64,000 nt of DNA from UBA1858 sp964636225 (GCA_964636225.1 CAZWQM010000002.1:96280-160279); one strand, 5' to 3'. Positions 1 through 9,791 are shown, numbered from the stretch's first letter. Made by a program: numbers and translations. Notes: generated from the letters alone by a model not told the origin.

Positions 1-620
1 GCAGTGCCTACATCAAACCACTCGCCTTGATATAGTTCCGAGCTGATGGTGTTTTCCTTGATGCAGCGTTGAATAATTTCCAGTAATGGAAATTTGCGTT
101 TCTCATAATTGAATAACGTGGGATCGAGATAAGCAATGCCACTGTATGTGTAGCGCATGTTTGAAGCACTGTGCAGATTAATTTCATTGGCATTGAAATC
201 GCCCTCGGGGTGATGTTCGGGATTGCACACCATAATCATATGCATTTGGTTTAGACCTAGCTGAAAGTGTGGATCAAAGGGAACGTTGCTGTAAATATCC
301 GAACTGATCACCAGAAAAGGATTGTCACCCAGTAAAGGAAGTGCGAAGGCAATGCCACCCGCTGTTTCCAGTGCCTCTTCTCCTTCATGGGAGTATTGAA
401 TCGCTATGTCATAGCGGCTGCCATTGCCTAAATAGTTGCGAATCTGTTCACCCAGGTGTGCAAGGTTTATCACAATGGATTCAAAACCGCTTTGAGCCAG
501 TTTTTTTATATGATGTTCAATCAGTGTGTCCTGACCGACTTTTACTAATGGCTTGGGCGTTTTGTCGGTTAACGGTCGCATGCGATTGCCACGGCCAGCT
601 GCCAGAATCATTGCTTTCAT
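1..620 (-). CDS. murU: N-acetylmuramate-1-phosphate uridylyltransferase (MurU-like), 3' end off the window
   Basis: The frame is open from an ATG at 618-620 to the left edge (206 codons, no stop). The N-terminus has the sugar-nucleotidyltransferase signature AAGRGNRMRPLTDKTPKP, and near the edge comes WFDVGT, the motif close to the C-terminus of this family, so only a few residues are missing. In Pseudomonas, MurU converts MurNAc-1-phosphate to UDP-MurNAc in the cytoplasm, bypassing de novo synthesis. The ATG overlaps the stop of the upstream kinase gene (ATGA), the arrangement seen for amgK-murU. A glucose-1-phosphate thymidylyltransferase relative is the alternative; the kinase partner favours MurU. 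Confidence 0.85.
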   Translation of the reverse strand, partial: MKAMILAAGRGNRMRPLTDKTPKPLVKVGQDTLIEHHIKKLAQSGFESIVINLAHLGEQIRNYLGNGSRYDIAIQYSHEGEEALETAGGIAFALPLLGDNPFLVISSDIYSNVPFDPHFQLGLNQMHMIMVCNPEHHPEGDFNANEINLHSASNMRYTYSGIAYLDPTLFNYEKRKFPLLEIIQRCIKENTISSELYQGEWFDVGT

Positions 621-1594
621 AGAGAGCTGACCAACTGGTTTAAGTAATTCAATTCAGGATATTTGTGACTGACTTCTTTAATATAGCTAAGTGTGCGTGG
701 AATATCATTAAGATAGACCGATTTTCCATCACGATAATTCAGTCGGCAAAAAATTCCGGTGGCCTTTAAATGTCTTTGGACGCCCATTAAATCAAACCAG
801 CGCACGAACTGACTCAGTGAACAGTCACATTCAAGTTGTTGATGGAAATAACTAACCCAGTGGTCAATATCGTTTTGCGGCCATGAGATATAGCAATCTC
901 TTAGCAGTGAGACGAGGTCATAAGTGACCGGACCAAATACGGCGTCCTGAAAATCAATTATGCCGAGTTGCTCGTCTTCCAGTAACATCAGGTTTCTTGA
1001 ATGATAATCGCGATGCACAAAGACCTGCGCTTGTTCCAGAGCATTTTTTTCCAGTGTGTTAAAGGTAGCCGCTAGCTGTTTGTTGTCATCATCTGTTAAT
1101 TTTTTACACAGATGCTTACCCAAATACCAATCGCTGAAAAGTGCCATCTCTTTTTGTAAAAGTGCACTATCGTATTTTGGCAAATGACTGGCGGGCACTC
1201 TTTGTAGAACAATAATCTGGTTCATTGCGGTTTTATAATATTGCTCAGCATTATCGTTATTCAAACAACCCAGCAGCAATTGATCTCCCAGATCCTGCTG
1301 CACGTAAAATCCCTCTTCTTCGGAAGCAAGGTAAATTCTTGGTGCAGGCAGGTTATGGTCAGCCAGTAGTAAAGCAATATCAATAAAAGGCTGAATGTTT
1401 TCATGCTCAGGGGGGGCATCTACTGCGATTAGTGAAACCTCATCCAAACCCAATTCATTTTTTGCAGTAAATCTGAAATATCGTCTGAAGCTGGCGTCAC
1501 CGGACACGGATGAAAATGAATCGTCTACCACATCAAAAAAAGAGTTGATCCAGGTATGTAATTGCTCTGCGCGTGGGTCTGATCTTGTGTTCAT
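617..1594 (-). CDS. amgK: N-acetylmuramate/N-acetylglucosamine anomeric kinase AmgK
   Basis: A 325-residue aminoglycoside-phosphotransferase-fold kinase, the usual AmgK length. The catalytic loop HRDYHSRN is at about residues 194-201 and the metal-binding IIDFQD at about 212-217. AmgK phosphorylates MurNAc and GlcNAc at the anomeric position, feeding MurU for peptidoglycan recycling. Its stop overlaps the murU start by the ATGA arrangement, so the two are probably co-translated. The ATG at 1594 gives a complete N-terminal lobe. The pairing with murU makes the assignment firm. Confidence 0.9.
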   Translation of the reverse strand: MNTRSDPRAEQLHTWINSFFDVVDDSFSSVSGDASFRRYFRFTAKNELGLDEVSLIAVDAPPEHENIQPFIDIALLLADHNLPAPRIYLASEEEGFYVQQDLGDQLLLGCLNNDNAEQYYKTAMNQIIVLQRVPASHLPKYDSALLQKEMALFSDWYLGKHLCKKLTDDDNKQLAATFNTLEKNALEQAQVFVHRDYHSRNLMLLEDEQLGIIDFQDAVFGPVTYDLVSLLRDCYISWPQNDIDHWVSYFHQQLECDCSLSQFVRWFDLMGVQRHLKATGIFCRLNYRDGKSVYLNDIPRTLSYIKEVSHKYPELNYLNQLVSSL

Positions 1595-1776
1595 GTGATG
1601 GATGTTAATGAAGGATAAGCCGGATCGCTGAAAAAAGGTTTATAGTTGAGTGAATTATGCGCCCCTTGATTTAATAAATTGATATTTATGCCGATATGCA
1701 TAACAAGCCAATTATAAGTCACTTTAGCAGGGAAGTTACGGTGAATTTCGATGCACGCAAACTTTAGGGGATATGT

Positions 1777-3423
1777 ATGAAAGCGTCTGAACTGTTTATT
1801 AAATGTCTTGAAAATGAAGGGGTTGAGTATATTTTCGGGATACCTGGCGAAGAGAATTTGGACGTTATGGATGCCCTCCTGGACAGTAAAATTAAATTCA
1901 TCACCACACGACATGAACAGGGAGCCGCTTTTATGGCTGATGTTTATGGGCGGATGACTGGAAAAGCCGGTGTATGTCTGGCCACATTGGGACCGGGAGC
2001 AACCAATCTGGTGACAGGATTTGCTGATGCGGATATGGATCGTGCACCTATAGTGGGCATTGCCGGTCAGGGAGCCACCACGCGCATGCACAAGGAAAGT
2101 CATCAGGTGCTGGATCTGGTGAATTTGTTTGAACCAATATCAAAATAAAGCACACAAATTCGAGCGCCGCAGATTATTCCTGAGATTGTGCGCAAAGCTT
2201 TCAAAGATGCGCAGATGGAGAAGTCGGGTGGCAGTTTTATCGATTTTCCTGAAAACATTGCTGGCTCCGAAATGACGGTTGAGAAAGCACCTCTTAAAGC
2301 ACAGTCCCCTTTGCCTCCTGTTACACATTTGGAAAAAAATTAAACAGGCGGCTGATATTATTAGCCAGGCCAAGTATCCGATTATCATGGCGGGTAATGG
2401 AGTAATACGTAGCAAGGCGTCTAAGCAGCTAGTTGAATTTGCGGAACAGTTGAATATTGCTGTTGCTACCACTTTCATGACCAAAGGTGTGATTCCTTTT
2501 TCACATAAGCTTTCATTAGGAACAGTTGGGTTGCAGGCCAAAGATTATGTTGCCTGTGGATTTGAAAAATCGGATGTGATTATCTGTATTGGTTTCGATA
2601 TGGTGGAGTTCCACCCGAACATTTGGCATAAATATAAAGACAAGAAAATAGTAAATATCGACATGAGTCCTGCTGAAGTCGACGAGCACTATATTCTTGA
2701 AGTGGGTGTGATTGGCGACATTAAGTCCGGTTTGACGGAAATTGTCAAATACTCTAAACCGCATATAGGTAGCTTTAATGATGAGTTGCGAGAAACAATT
2801 GTTACTGAGCTGAATGAACATGCCAATGACAAGAGTTTTCGGATCAAGCCACAGAAAATCATTTGTGATTTGCGCGCAGTGCTGAATCCCAAGATGTAGT
2901 TATTTCAGACATGGGTGCACATAAAATTTGGATGGCGCGTATGTATCAGGCGGAAATGCCAAATACATGCATTATTTCAAATGGGTTTGCCTCCATGGGC
3001 ATTGGTGTTCCTGGGGCGATTGCCGCCAAGCTGGTGAATCCAAACGCAACAGCATTGACAGTCACTGGTGACGCCGAGTTGATGATAAATTCTCAGGAAA
3101 TTGAAACGGCTTTACGAATAGGGGTGGCGATTGTAATTTTAGTGTGGAACGATAGCGAGTACGGTTTAATTAAATGGCACCAAATGCGTAAAATGGGCAG
3201 GCCGAGTCATATTGAATTTACTAATCCGGACTTTGTTAAATATGCGGAAAGTTTTGGTGCCAAGGGGTATCGTGTGAACAGTGCTGATGAGTTGGTACCC
3301 ACGCTGAAGCAGGCGATTGCCGATGACACTGTTGTGATTATCGACTGTCCGGTGGACTATTCTGAAAATATGAAGTTAACTCAAGAACTCAGTCGTCTGG
3401 TCACTGGCGTAGTGCCAGTTTAA
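1777..3423 (+). pseudogene. Acetolactate synthase (AlsS-like) ThDP enzyme, disrupted
   Basis: The parts together form one thiamine-diphosphate enzyme of the acetolactate synthase type. The N-terminal PYR-domain start (GIPGEENLDVMDAL) is at 1777 and the C-terminal ThDP/Mg region (GDAELMINSQE then NDSEYGLIKW) lies near 3070-3180. Three lesions separate them. There is an in-frame TAA at 2146-2148, where relatives usually have tryptophan after a lysine. A frame change falls at the A7 run 2333-2339 (one base too many). A second frame change falls near 2890, where one base is missing in NP-EDVVISD. A good Shine-Dalgarno (AGGGG) precedes the ATG. The gene sits 10 bases upstream of an intact aldehyde dehydrogenase and was probably its operon partner. 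Confidence 0.85.
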
Positions 3424-3433
3424 AGAGAGTGTT

Positions 3434-4873
3434 ATGAGCGAACAGTTTGAACTAATGATTCCGGGCGCCACAGGCAGTGGTAAAATGCTAGAGGTTGTTG
3501 CGCCCTGGGATTTGTCAAAGATTGCAGAAGTTCCGGTGGTGTCGGAAAAAGATGTGGATTTGGCGCTTGAAACAGCATACCGAATTTTCGGCGATCGTGA
3601 TCAGTGGTTGCCGATTCCAAAGCGCATAGAAGTATTGGAAAAGACTGCGCAGCTCATGAAGCAACAGGCCGAGCATCTGGCGGTTGAAGCGGCGCGTGAA
3701 GGCGGTAAACCACTGCCTGATTCTCAGGTGGAAGTGGCACGTGCGATTGATGGTGTGAAGAACTGTATAGAGGTGCTGCGTACCGAAAGCGGGCGCGAGA
3801 TCCCAATGGGCTTAAATGCGGCTTCACAAAATCGTCTGGCATTTACACGAAAAGAACCCATTGGTGTTGTGGTTGCAGTCAGTGCGTTTAATCATCCACT
3901 CAATTTAATTGTGCATCAGGTAGGGCCGGCCATTGCTGCGGGATGTCCTGCCATTGTAAAGCCGGCGGAAGATACACCTTTATCATGTTTACGCTTTGTC
4001 AAAATTCTACGCGAAGCAGGATTACCTGAGGCCTATTGTCAGGCCTGCGTGATTGATGATCATTCGGTAGCCGAAAAGCTGGTAACCGATGCCCGGGTAG
4101 GTTTTTTCTCATTCATCGGCAGCAGCAAAGTGGGCTGGATGTTGCGCTCCAAATTGGCTGCAGGCGCACGATGTGCACTGGAACACGGTGGCGTGGCACC
4201 AGTCATTATGGATGTCACAGCGGATCTTGAAGATACGCTGCCATTAATTGCCAAAGGCGGCTTTTATCATGCTGGGCAAGTGTGTGTCTCTGTACAAAGA
4301 GTATTTGCACCCACCGCCATGGCGGAGGAAGTGGCCCAGAGATTAGCAAAATATGCACAGGAGATGAAAATTGGTGACCCTACTCTACATTCAACAGTAG
4401 TGGGTCCGCTGATTCGGCCACGCGAAGTGGAGCGTGTGCAATCCTGGGTAGAGGCGGCAGTTGCCGATGGCGCAATAAAGCTGTGTGGTGGGAATGCTTT
4501 GTCTAATACCAGTTATGACTGCACGGTGTTACTGGATCCCGCAAAAAATGCGCAAATCAGTACTCAGGAAATTTTCGGTCCGGTAGTTTGTGTATATCGT
4601 TACGATGAGGTTGATCAGGCGATTGCCCAGGCGAATAGTCTGCCGTATGCATTTCAGGCATCCGTTCTAACGCAGAACCTGGACTTTGGCCTGCGTTGCA
4701 GCCGGCGTCTGGATGCGGCTACCGTAATGATTAATGATCACACGGCTTTTCGCGTCGACTGGATGCCTTTTGCAGGCATTCGTCAATCCGGTTTGGGTGT
4801 GGGTGGCATACCCTATACTTTTGAAGACATGCAGATCGATAAGCAGATCGTCATACGCTCTAAAGAGCTTTAG
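3434..4873 (+). CDS. NAD(P)-dependent aldehyde dehydrogenase
   Basis: A 479-residue aldehyde dehydrogenase of normal length. Expected landmarks are present: AFNHPLN with the catalytic-site Asn near 153, FIGSS at the cofactor fold near 228, the general base in LEHGG (Glu 250) and the nucleophile in GQVCVSVQR (Cys 284). The second residue of the ELGG-type motif is His rather than Leu. The substrate cannot be read from sequence; lactaldehyde-, glyceraldehyde-3-phosphate- and sulfoacetaldehyde-type enzymes share this architecture. It starts 10 bases after the broken acetolactate-synthase-like gene, so it has outlived its partner or acts independently. Confidence 0.85.
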   Translation: MSEQFELMIPGATGSGKMLEVVAPWDLSKIAEVPVVSEKDVDLALETAYRIFGDRDQWLPIPKRIEVLEKTAQLMKQQAEHLAVEAAREGGKPLPDSQVEVARAIDGVKNCIEVLRTESGREIPMGLNAASQNRLAFTRKEPIGVVVAVSAFNHPLNLIVHQVGPAIAAGCPAIVKPAEDTPLSCLRFVKILREAGLPEAYCQACVIDDHSVAEKLVTDARVGFFSFIGSSKVGWMLRSKLAAGARCALEHGGVAPVIMDVTADLEDTLPLIAKGGFYHAGQVCVSVQRVFAPTAMAEEVAQRLAKYAQEMKIGDPTLHSTVVGPLIRPREVERVQSWVEAAVADGAIKLCGGNALSNTSYDCTVLLDPAKNAQISTQEIFGPVVCVYRYDEVDQAIAQANSLPYAFQASVLTQNLDFGLRCSRRLDAATVMINDHTAFRVDWMPFAGIRQSGLGVGGIPYTFEDMQIDKQIVIRSKEL

Positions 4874-4890
4874 ATTGATTAATCCGGGGA

Positions 4891-5163
4891 TTATTCACTA
4901 GGCGAGCGCTGATTCAGGTAATCGTAAAATTCAAATTTGGTGATGAACCCTTCACCGCTCTTGTCATATTTGGCAAATACTTTCGGGTCGCTCAAGTTAA
5001 AAATTTTTTTAACTTCGGTAATATCGAGCCTTTCATTCCGGTTCAGATCCGAACCCCAGAATAAACCGTCTTTATAATCGAGTCCACCACCGCCACCGAT
5101 TGCAAATACCTGTGTGGAAAAAATGCTTAAACCTATTAGCATTAAAAGCAAGTGGTTTTTCAT
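4891..5163 (-). CDS. Exported EF-hand calcium-binding protein
   Basis: A 90-residue protein with an N-terminal signal peptide ending near VFA (about residue 21), then a Gly-rich stretch and two textbook EF-hand loops. The first is D39-E50 with ligands D, N, N, D and E at loop positions 1, 3, 5, 9 and 12. The second is D67-E78 with D, S, E, T and E. It is thus likely a small periplasmic or secreted calcium-binding protein. It is convergent with the aldehyde dehydrogenase and has its own upstream region of about 100 bases before argA. The partner or target is unknown. In methylotrophs small EF-hand proteins are often exported, but nothing here ties it to methanol oxidation. Confidence 0.75.
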   Translation of the reverse strand: MKNHLLLMLIGLSIFSTQVFAIGGGGGLDYKDGLFWGSDLNRNERLDITEVKKIFNLSDPKVFAKYDKSGEGFITKFEFYDYLNQRSPSE

Positions 5164-5268
5164 AATGCTCTCCTGTGAATTGTCTGCCGGTATTTGGTAG
5201 ACCCGAGTTACAGTAAAAAAATTTCGTTATTAGAAAAATATATTTGCCAGGACTCGCTAAAATCACTA

Positions 5269-6546
5269 CTAAACTGAAGACTTTAAAAAGACTCGCGAAT
5301 TTCTCTGGTAATTAAATGTTTTCTGCTTGGATACTGGTAAATCCTGAATGCTGGAACGTTTATAGCCTCGTTCCCTGAACCAGTGTAAAGCTTTAGTTGT
5401 TAGCACAAACAGAGAATTAAGACCCAGCGACCAGGCTTTTTGCTCAATATGTTTCAGCAGGCGATCTCCATGCCCTTCTTTTTGATAACCCGGGTGCACT
5501 GCCAAACAGGCAATTTCGCCGATTTTATTTTGTTTGAGTGGATGTAATGCACCACAAGCAATAACAAAACCGTCACGTTCAATGACGTCATAATTATGAA
5601 TATCCAGCTCTATTTGTTCACGTGTGCGACGTACTAGAATTTCTTGCGCTTCCAGCGGTTCGATTAAATTTATAATGCCGCCGACATCTTCAATGCAGGC
5701 AGGTCGAATGTCGTTGTAATGTTCGGCTGTTATTAGTGTTCCTGCGCCATCATGACTGTATAACTCCTGGAGTAACGCGCCGGGGACATCCGTGCTGAGC
5801 AAATGCACGCGTTGCACACGACTCAGGCAGGCATTGATCGCAAACTCTATATATTGCCTTAATGTCTTATTTAGGGTTTTACGTCGAGACAATAATTCTT
5901 GTGCCGATTTTATAGTTAGAAACTTGATGCGTTGTTTGCGACTGTTCTGTAATGTTTTTTCATCCATTAAGAAAATCAGCTTCTCGGAAGGAATGCTGGC
6001 CGCGACGGTGGTGGCTACATCGTACTCATCAAGATAAAAACATTCACCGCTGGGTGAGTAGCCTAGCGAAGACAGTAATACGATATTGCCATGCTCAAGC
6101 TGCTGCAAAATAGCCTGAGTGTCTATGCGGCGTACTTCGCCATGAAACTGAAGGTCAATACCATCCACTACACCCATGGGTTTGGCGTGAACGAAATTGC
6201 CGGTGACAGTCGTCAGTTTCATGCCCGCCATCGGCGTGTTTATCAGGCCGGTAGAAAAGAGAGATTCAATACGAGACTGTCGCGCGCCAATTGTATGCTG
6301 AACTTTTTGTAGTTTGCGCGCATCTACCACAGGTAGTCGGGCTCTGCGTGAGGAAACCACACCTGAGGCGTACACAAGTACCAGCTTAATGCCTAAAGTC
6401 TGCATTAATGCCAGATCTTGAACCAGGTCTGCAAGCATTTCTCCTTCAACTACATGGTTCGGAATGGTAATCACAAATACATTGCCCTGGTGCGCATAAA
6501 TATAGGGAGCAGCACTGCGAAAAGTTTCGATGTCAAATGTTTCCAT
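5269..6546 (-). CDS. argA: N-acetylglutamate synthase ArgA
   Basis: A 425-residue protein with an N-terminal amino-acid-kinase-like domain (about 1-280) fused to a C-terminal GNAT acetyltransferase domain. The GNAT part shows IACGALHPL and the acetyl-CoA loop around HPGYQKEGHGDRLL. This is the classical gammaproteobacterial ArgA that makes N-acetylglutamate from glutamate and acetyl-CoA, the first step of arginine synthesis. In family members the kinase-like domain binds arginine for feedback inhibition. A deacetylase of the linear pathway (argE) is encoded 5 kb away. It is transcribed divergently from the exported protein gene at 6693. Confidence 0.92.
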   Translation of the reverse strand: METFDIETFRSAAPYIYAHQGNVFVITIPNHVVEGEMLADLVQDLALMQTLGIKLVLVYASGVVSSRRARLPVVDARKLQKVQHTIGARQSRIESLFSTGLINTPMAGMKLTTVTGNFVHAKPMGVVDGIDLQFHGEVRRIDTQAILQQLEHGNIVLLSSLGYSPSGECFYLDEYDVATTVAASIPSEKLIFLMDEKTLQNSRKQRIKFLTIKSAQELLSRRKTLNKTLRQYIEFAINACLSRVQRVHLLSTDVPGALLQELYSHDGAGTLITAEHYNDIRPACIEDVGGIINLIEPLEAQEILVRRTREQIELDIHNYDVIERDGFVIACGALHPLKQNKIGEIACLAVHPGYQKEGHGDRLLKHIEQKAWSLGLNSLFVLTTKALHWFRERGYKRSSIQDLPVSKQKTFNYQRNSRVFLKSSV

Positions 6547-6635
6547 GGCGAGGTGCGATAAAGGCTGATTATTTGTCAGGAATTATACTGATTAATGGTT
6601 AAAAATGTGGTCTATATTATTCTTGATTTCCAGCT

Positions 6636-6686
6636 ATGATAGTATCATTAGCCTTTAATTATATCGACTAAAGCCCGCTTCCGGGC
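6636..6686. promoter_or_regulatory. Palindrome and short GC hairpin in the argA/6693 divergent region
   Basis: A perfect 13-base palindrome ATGATAGTATCAT lies at 6636-6648. A tight hairpin GCCCG-CTTC-CGGGC at 6673-6686 ends six bases before the first ATG at 6693. The palindrome could be an operator in the divergent promoter region. The hairpin lies in the expected 5' leader and could occlude the first start codon, which would favour the ATG at 6708. Both are visible sequence; the regulatory role is inference. Confidence 0.35.
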
Positions 6687-6692
6687 AAGAAA

Positions 6693-7412
6693 ATGGATGA
6701 TAAATATATGTCACTCAAGAATAAACCAAGTCAGGCAATAGTTTTAATAAGCGCAGTTTTTGCTCGTCTGCTGATCGTAGCCATTGCCAGTTCAGCCAGT
6801 TTAACTGTAATGGCCGATGGAGGAATGCCACTCAAGGATGCCGTTATGTATTCCGTGCCTGAAAACCTAGACCGTCTGTCTACAGAAGAAATAACCCATA
6901 TGCGGGATGAGCGACAACGTGATTTGGAGAAGACGAATACCGGTGCCAGTGCAGTGAAACAGGCAGAAGAGAAATTATTTAAACAACTCATGACGCATGA
7001 TCTTGTACGCCTTTCAATCGCCGATGTAATCCCACAAATGATTAAAGAGTATGAAATTGATGGAGAGTTCAAAAAAACATTAATGGGTTATCGCAGTACT
7101 TTTGGCGAAGATTTGATAGCCAGTAGAGAAGCGGTAGAAAATCTTGAAGATTACCCTTCTTATGACTTCAGATTTGCTGCAGTCTATATGTCCATGTTGT
7201 ATTCCTTTCAAAAGTATCCGGACTTTTACGAACGACTAAAACAGGATATGTTAAAAGAAGATACTTCAATCGGCAGCTATAAAAAATTACTTGATGAATC
7301 CTATGCCACTGTTAAACAAGTACGTGCTGAAATGGATATGATTAAATCCGGTGATGATTTAAAAAAACTGATATCTGCACTTGATAGTGAACTGGCTAAA
7401 CGTTCACACTAA
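6693..7412 (+). CDS. Exported protein of unknown function
   Basis: A 239-residue protein (234 if the ATG at 6708 is used) with an N-terminal hydrophobic segment and a likely signal peptidase site near SLTVMA-DGG (about residue 42). The mature part is highly charged and predicted to be largely helical, with Glu/Lys-rich stretches and no recognisable catalytic motif. No family is recognised. It is a single-gene unit, followed by a strong terminator shared with the convergent TonB receptor gene. The first ATG has little Shine-Dalgarno and follows a hairpin, so the second may be the true start. Confidence 0.65.
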   Translation: MDDKYMSLKNKPSQAIVLISAVFARLLIVAIASSASLTVMADGGMPLKDAVMYSVPENLDRLSTEEITHMRDERQRDLEKTNTGASAVKQAEEKLFKQLMTHDLVRLSIADVIPQMIKEYEIDGEFKKTLMGYRSTFGEDLIASREAVENLEDYPSYDFRFAAVYMSMLYSFQKYPDFYERLKQDMLKEDTSIGSYKKLLDESYATVKQVRAEMDMIKSGDDLKKLISALDSELAKRSH

Positions 7413-7420
7413 ACAAACAT

Positions 7421-7456
7421 GTGTAGAGGCAGGATGGTTTATTCCTGTCTCTACAC
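7421..7456. terminator. Bidirectional rho-independent terminator
   Basis: Fourteen-base arms (7421-7434 and 7443-7456) pair with a single G-U type mismatch around an 8-base loop. A T-rich stretch follows on the plus strand and an A-rich stretch precedes. It lies between the convergent exported-protein gene and the TonB receptor gene and can serve both. Confidence 0.85.
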
Positions 7457-7475
7457 TTTGTTGTTAACTACAAAT

Positions 7476-9629
7476 TTAAAAAGTAATACCTACAGTTACA
7501 AAAGCGTTAATGCCTGGCCCCGGCAAACGTTCACCCAGGTCCACACCATTTCCTGCAACACGATTAAAGCCGTTCAGATGATCGGTATATTGCTTGTCTA
7601 GCAGGTTTTCAACACCGGCCTGAAGCTTCAAATTCGATATGCTTACAGGTGCATAATCGGCATAGATATTAATTAGTCCATAGCCCGGTGTGGCGTCATT
7701 ATTGTTGTTTGGATTGTTCGGATCATCCGTTAACTCGTCCGACAATTTAGTTTGTCTTGCAACAAGAATGCCTTCTATAGTAGCAGAGCTATTGCCGAAA
7801 TTGCGAGTCAGAGCAGTGCTGATACGAGGCGGTGCAATATGAAATAAGTTATCGTCTACATCACGTCGCTTGCCACGCACATAACTGGCCTGACCACTCA
7901 GCGTCCATTGTGGGTTGATTTCGTAACCCCAGTCGGTATCAAAGCCATAAATTTCTGCTTCAACGTTAGCATACTGTAACGGTGTTGCATCGCCATTTGC
8001 ACCACCACTGACCCCAATGATAGGCGTGTTAAATGCATTGGCTTCTACTGCAACACCCTGAATGTAGTTATTGATACGCTGGTAATGTGCGCGTGGGCTG
8101 AAATAAGCCCTTTCGTTGGCCCAGTCCAGTCCCAACTCAAACTGGTTACTCCATTCAGGATCAAGCTCTATGTTGCCAATATAGTTATTGCCGTCCCCAA
8201 GACCTGCATTCACGTTTAAAGGGATCCATAAATAACGTTCAATGTATGTCGGAGTACGTGTTTTTCGCGCATATCCTGCAACCAAGGATAATTCATCATT
8301 TAACGGATAGGATAGTTTTGCTGCCAAATCCAGTTTTTGATCGGTTTTAGAACGATCCGCTGTGTTGAAGCGATCACGTAATGCGCGCACTGCAGCAGGA
8401 GGGGTGCCCATCATGCTGGCAGCAGGAAGATTGGCCGGTTGTGCATCGACTTCATCGGCATCTGTTTTTACTTGTTTGTAACGTACGCCTAACTCAATAG
8501 TGGCTTTGCTATATGAGCCTTTCCATTCTGTAAAAATCCCCAGGTGGTCTTCTTCAGCATTATTAAAATTAGTAACAAAGAAGACGGGAACATCTGGATC
8601 TAAAATTGTCGCGTTATGGTCAGCGTTATGACCATCAACACCAAAGCTGATTTCACCATTTGAGATAGTGCGCGTCAGTTTTAGTTTCGCTCCGCTATCA
8701 TCAGCATCAACATTTACTATTCTTCGGTCCGTTCCCATAAAAGGCGGTAACGGCAAAGAAGAAAAGTCCGGTGCTGGACGCGAGTCAAAGTTATTCATCT
8801 GATGTTCAATATCCGTATGGAAAACATTCAGTTCAACTGCAAAATCACTGATGTCTCCCAGATATTTCGCGTTATACAGTTCAGTATGAAAGAAGTTGGG
8901 ATCTAAGGGTAACGATGGTGTGCCGGTGTCTTTTGAGCTGACATAACGTGCATCGAATGATATTTCATGGTTACCAAATTGATAACCATAACCCGCACCA
9001 ATACTATCGCGTTCATATTGTGTACCGTCAATTTCACCATCACCTGAATGAAAATCATCGCCATCATCACGGCTGCCGCTAATATGAATGCGGTGTTGAT
9101 TATTTGAAATGCTAACCACGCCGCCTGCGTTATATCCGGAATCAACACTATGTGCGGATACTTCCAGATCACTGTGTAGCGCAAAATCATTGGATTCGGA
9201 AAATTGACTGGATTTGGGTGTAACCTTAACCGTGGTACCCAGCGTGGAGCCATTGCTGACAGAGTCCAATCCGCGTTCAACTTCAAAAGATTCAACCAGT
9301 GAGCTCGGCATATAGTGCAAGGGTGGATCCATCCAGTTCGGACCGCCACTTTCTATGCGTGTGTCATCGATAAGAACATTCATACGTGTACCAAAACTTC
9401 CACGATAATAAGTTTGTCCACTGATAGCACCATTTGAATGAATGCCACCGCCAGGTATGCTTTCCATCAGCGTTGTGACATCTGTTTCTATCGAGGCTGA
9501 TTTTTGTGTTTCTGTATTTTGAATTGCACGATCAGTCACGGATATAGGTTGTAACTGCTCAGCCTGAAGTTGTGACATTGAACTAATCATCACAACAGAA
9601 GTGGCCAGCGAAAGTTTAAGGAAAGTCAT
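7476..9629 (-). CDS. TonB-dependent outer-membrane receptor
   Basis: A 717-residue receptor with a signal peptide (about residues 1-23), a plug domain with the typical YYRGSFGTRMNVLIDDTRI and VERGLDSVSNGS stretches, and a long beta-barrel ending in aromatic VTVGITF, the usual outer-membrane assembly signal. The substrate cannot be read directly. The plug (GPNWMDPPLHY) recalls copper receptors of the OprC/NosA kind, but siderophore or lanthanide uptake is also possible in a methylotroph. It is transcribed away from regB across 160 bases that contain a RegA-like site, suggesting redox control. No Fur-like box was noticed upstream. Confidence 0.88.
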   Translation of the reverse strand: MTFLKLSLATSVVMISSMSQLQAEQLQPISVTDRAIQNTETQKSASIETDVTTLMESIPGGGIHSNGAISGQTYYRGSFGTRMNVLIDDTRIESGGPNWMDPPLHYMPSSLVESFEVERGLDSVSNGSTLGTTVKVTPKSSQFSESNDFALHSDLEVSAHSVDSGYNAGGVVSISNNQHRIHISGSRDDGDDFHSGDGEIDGTQYERDSIGAGYGYQFGNHEISFDARYVSSKDTGTPSLPLDPNFFHTELYNAKYLGDISDFAVELNVFHTDIEHQMNNFDSRPAPDFSSLPLPPFMGTDRRIVNVDADDSGAKLKLTRTISNGEISFGVDGHNADHNATILDPDVPVFFVTNFNNAEEDHLGIFTEWKGSYSKATIELGVRYKQVKTDADEVDAQPANLPAASMMGTPPAAVRALRDRFNTADRSKTDQKLDLAAKLSYPLNDELSLVAGYARKTRTPTYIERYLWIPLNVNAGLGDGNNYIGNIELDPEWSNQFELGLDWANERAYFSPRAHYQRINNYIQGVAVEANAFNTPIIGVSGGANGDATPLQYANVEAEIYGFDTDWGYEINPQWTLSGQASYVRGKRRDVDDNLFHIAPPRISTALTRNFGNSSATIEGILVARQTKLSDELTDDPNNPNNNNDATPGYGLINIYADYAPVSISNLKLQAGVENLLDKQYTDHLNGFNRVAGNGVDLGERLPGPGINAFVTVGITF

Positions 9630-9694
9630 TTTTTACTCGTATGATTATGAATTTACATGGCAGGAATGTTAACAATACAATGTATTAAATGCGT

Positions 9695-9709
9695 GTGGCA
9701 AAATGTCGC
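9695..9709. promoter_or_regulatory. Candidate RegA/PrrA-type binding site
   Basis: GTGGC and GTCGC are separated by exactly five bases. Published RegA/PrrA sites pair GCGNC-like and GNCGC half-sites with a variable spacer, and a five-base spacer is common. It lies 66 bases upstream of the TonB receptor start and 83 bases upstream of regB, so it could mediate autoregulation and receptor control. Match is seen; binding is inference. Confidence 0.45.
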
Positions 9710-9726
9710 ACGATTGATTGATCGTG
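9709..9726. repeat. Inverted repeat CACGAT-N6-ATCGTG
   Basis: A perfect 6-base inverted repeat immediately abuts the RegA-like site in the divergent regulatory region. It may be a second operator or part of the same composite site. Confidence 0.35.
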
Positions 9727-9791
9727 TAGCGAAAATCCAAGCAAAATTGGATTACAATGCGATATTATTGAGACAGTAAGTAATAGGTAAA

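Noticed and set aside
1591..2103. A 170-codon minus-strand open frame
   Set aside because: It lies over the acetolactate synthase remnant and amgK upstream region, with no start signal or family features; the plus-strand protein is recognisable.
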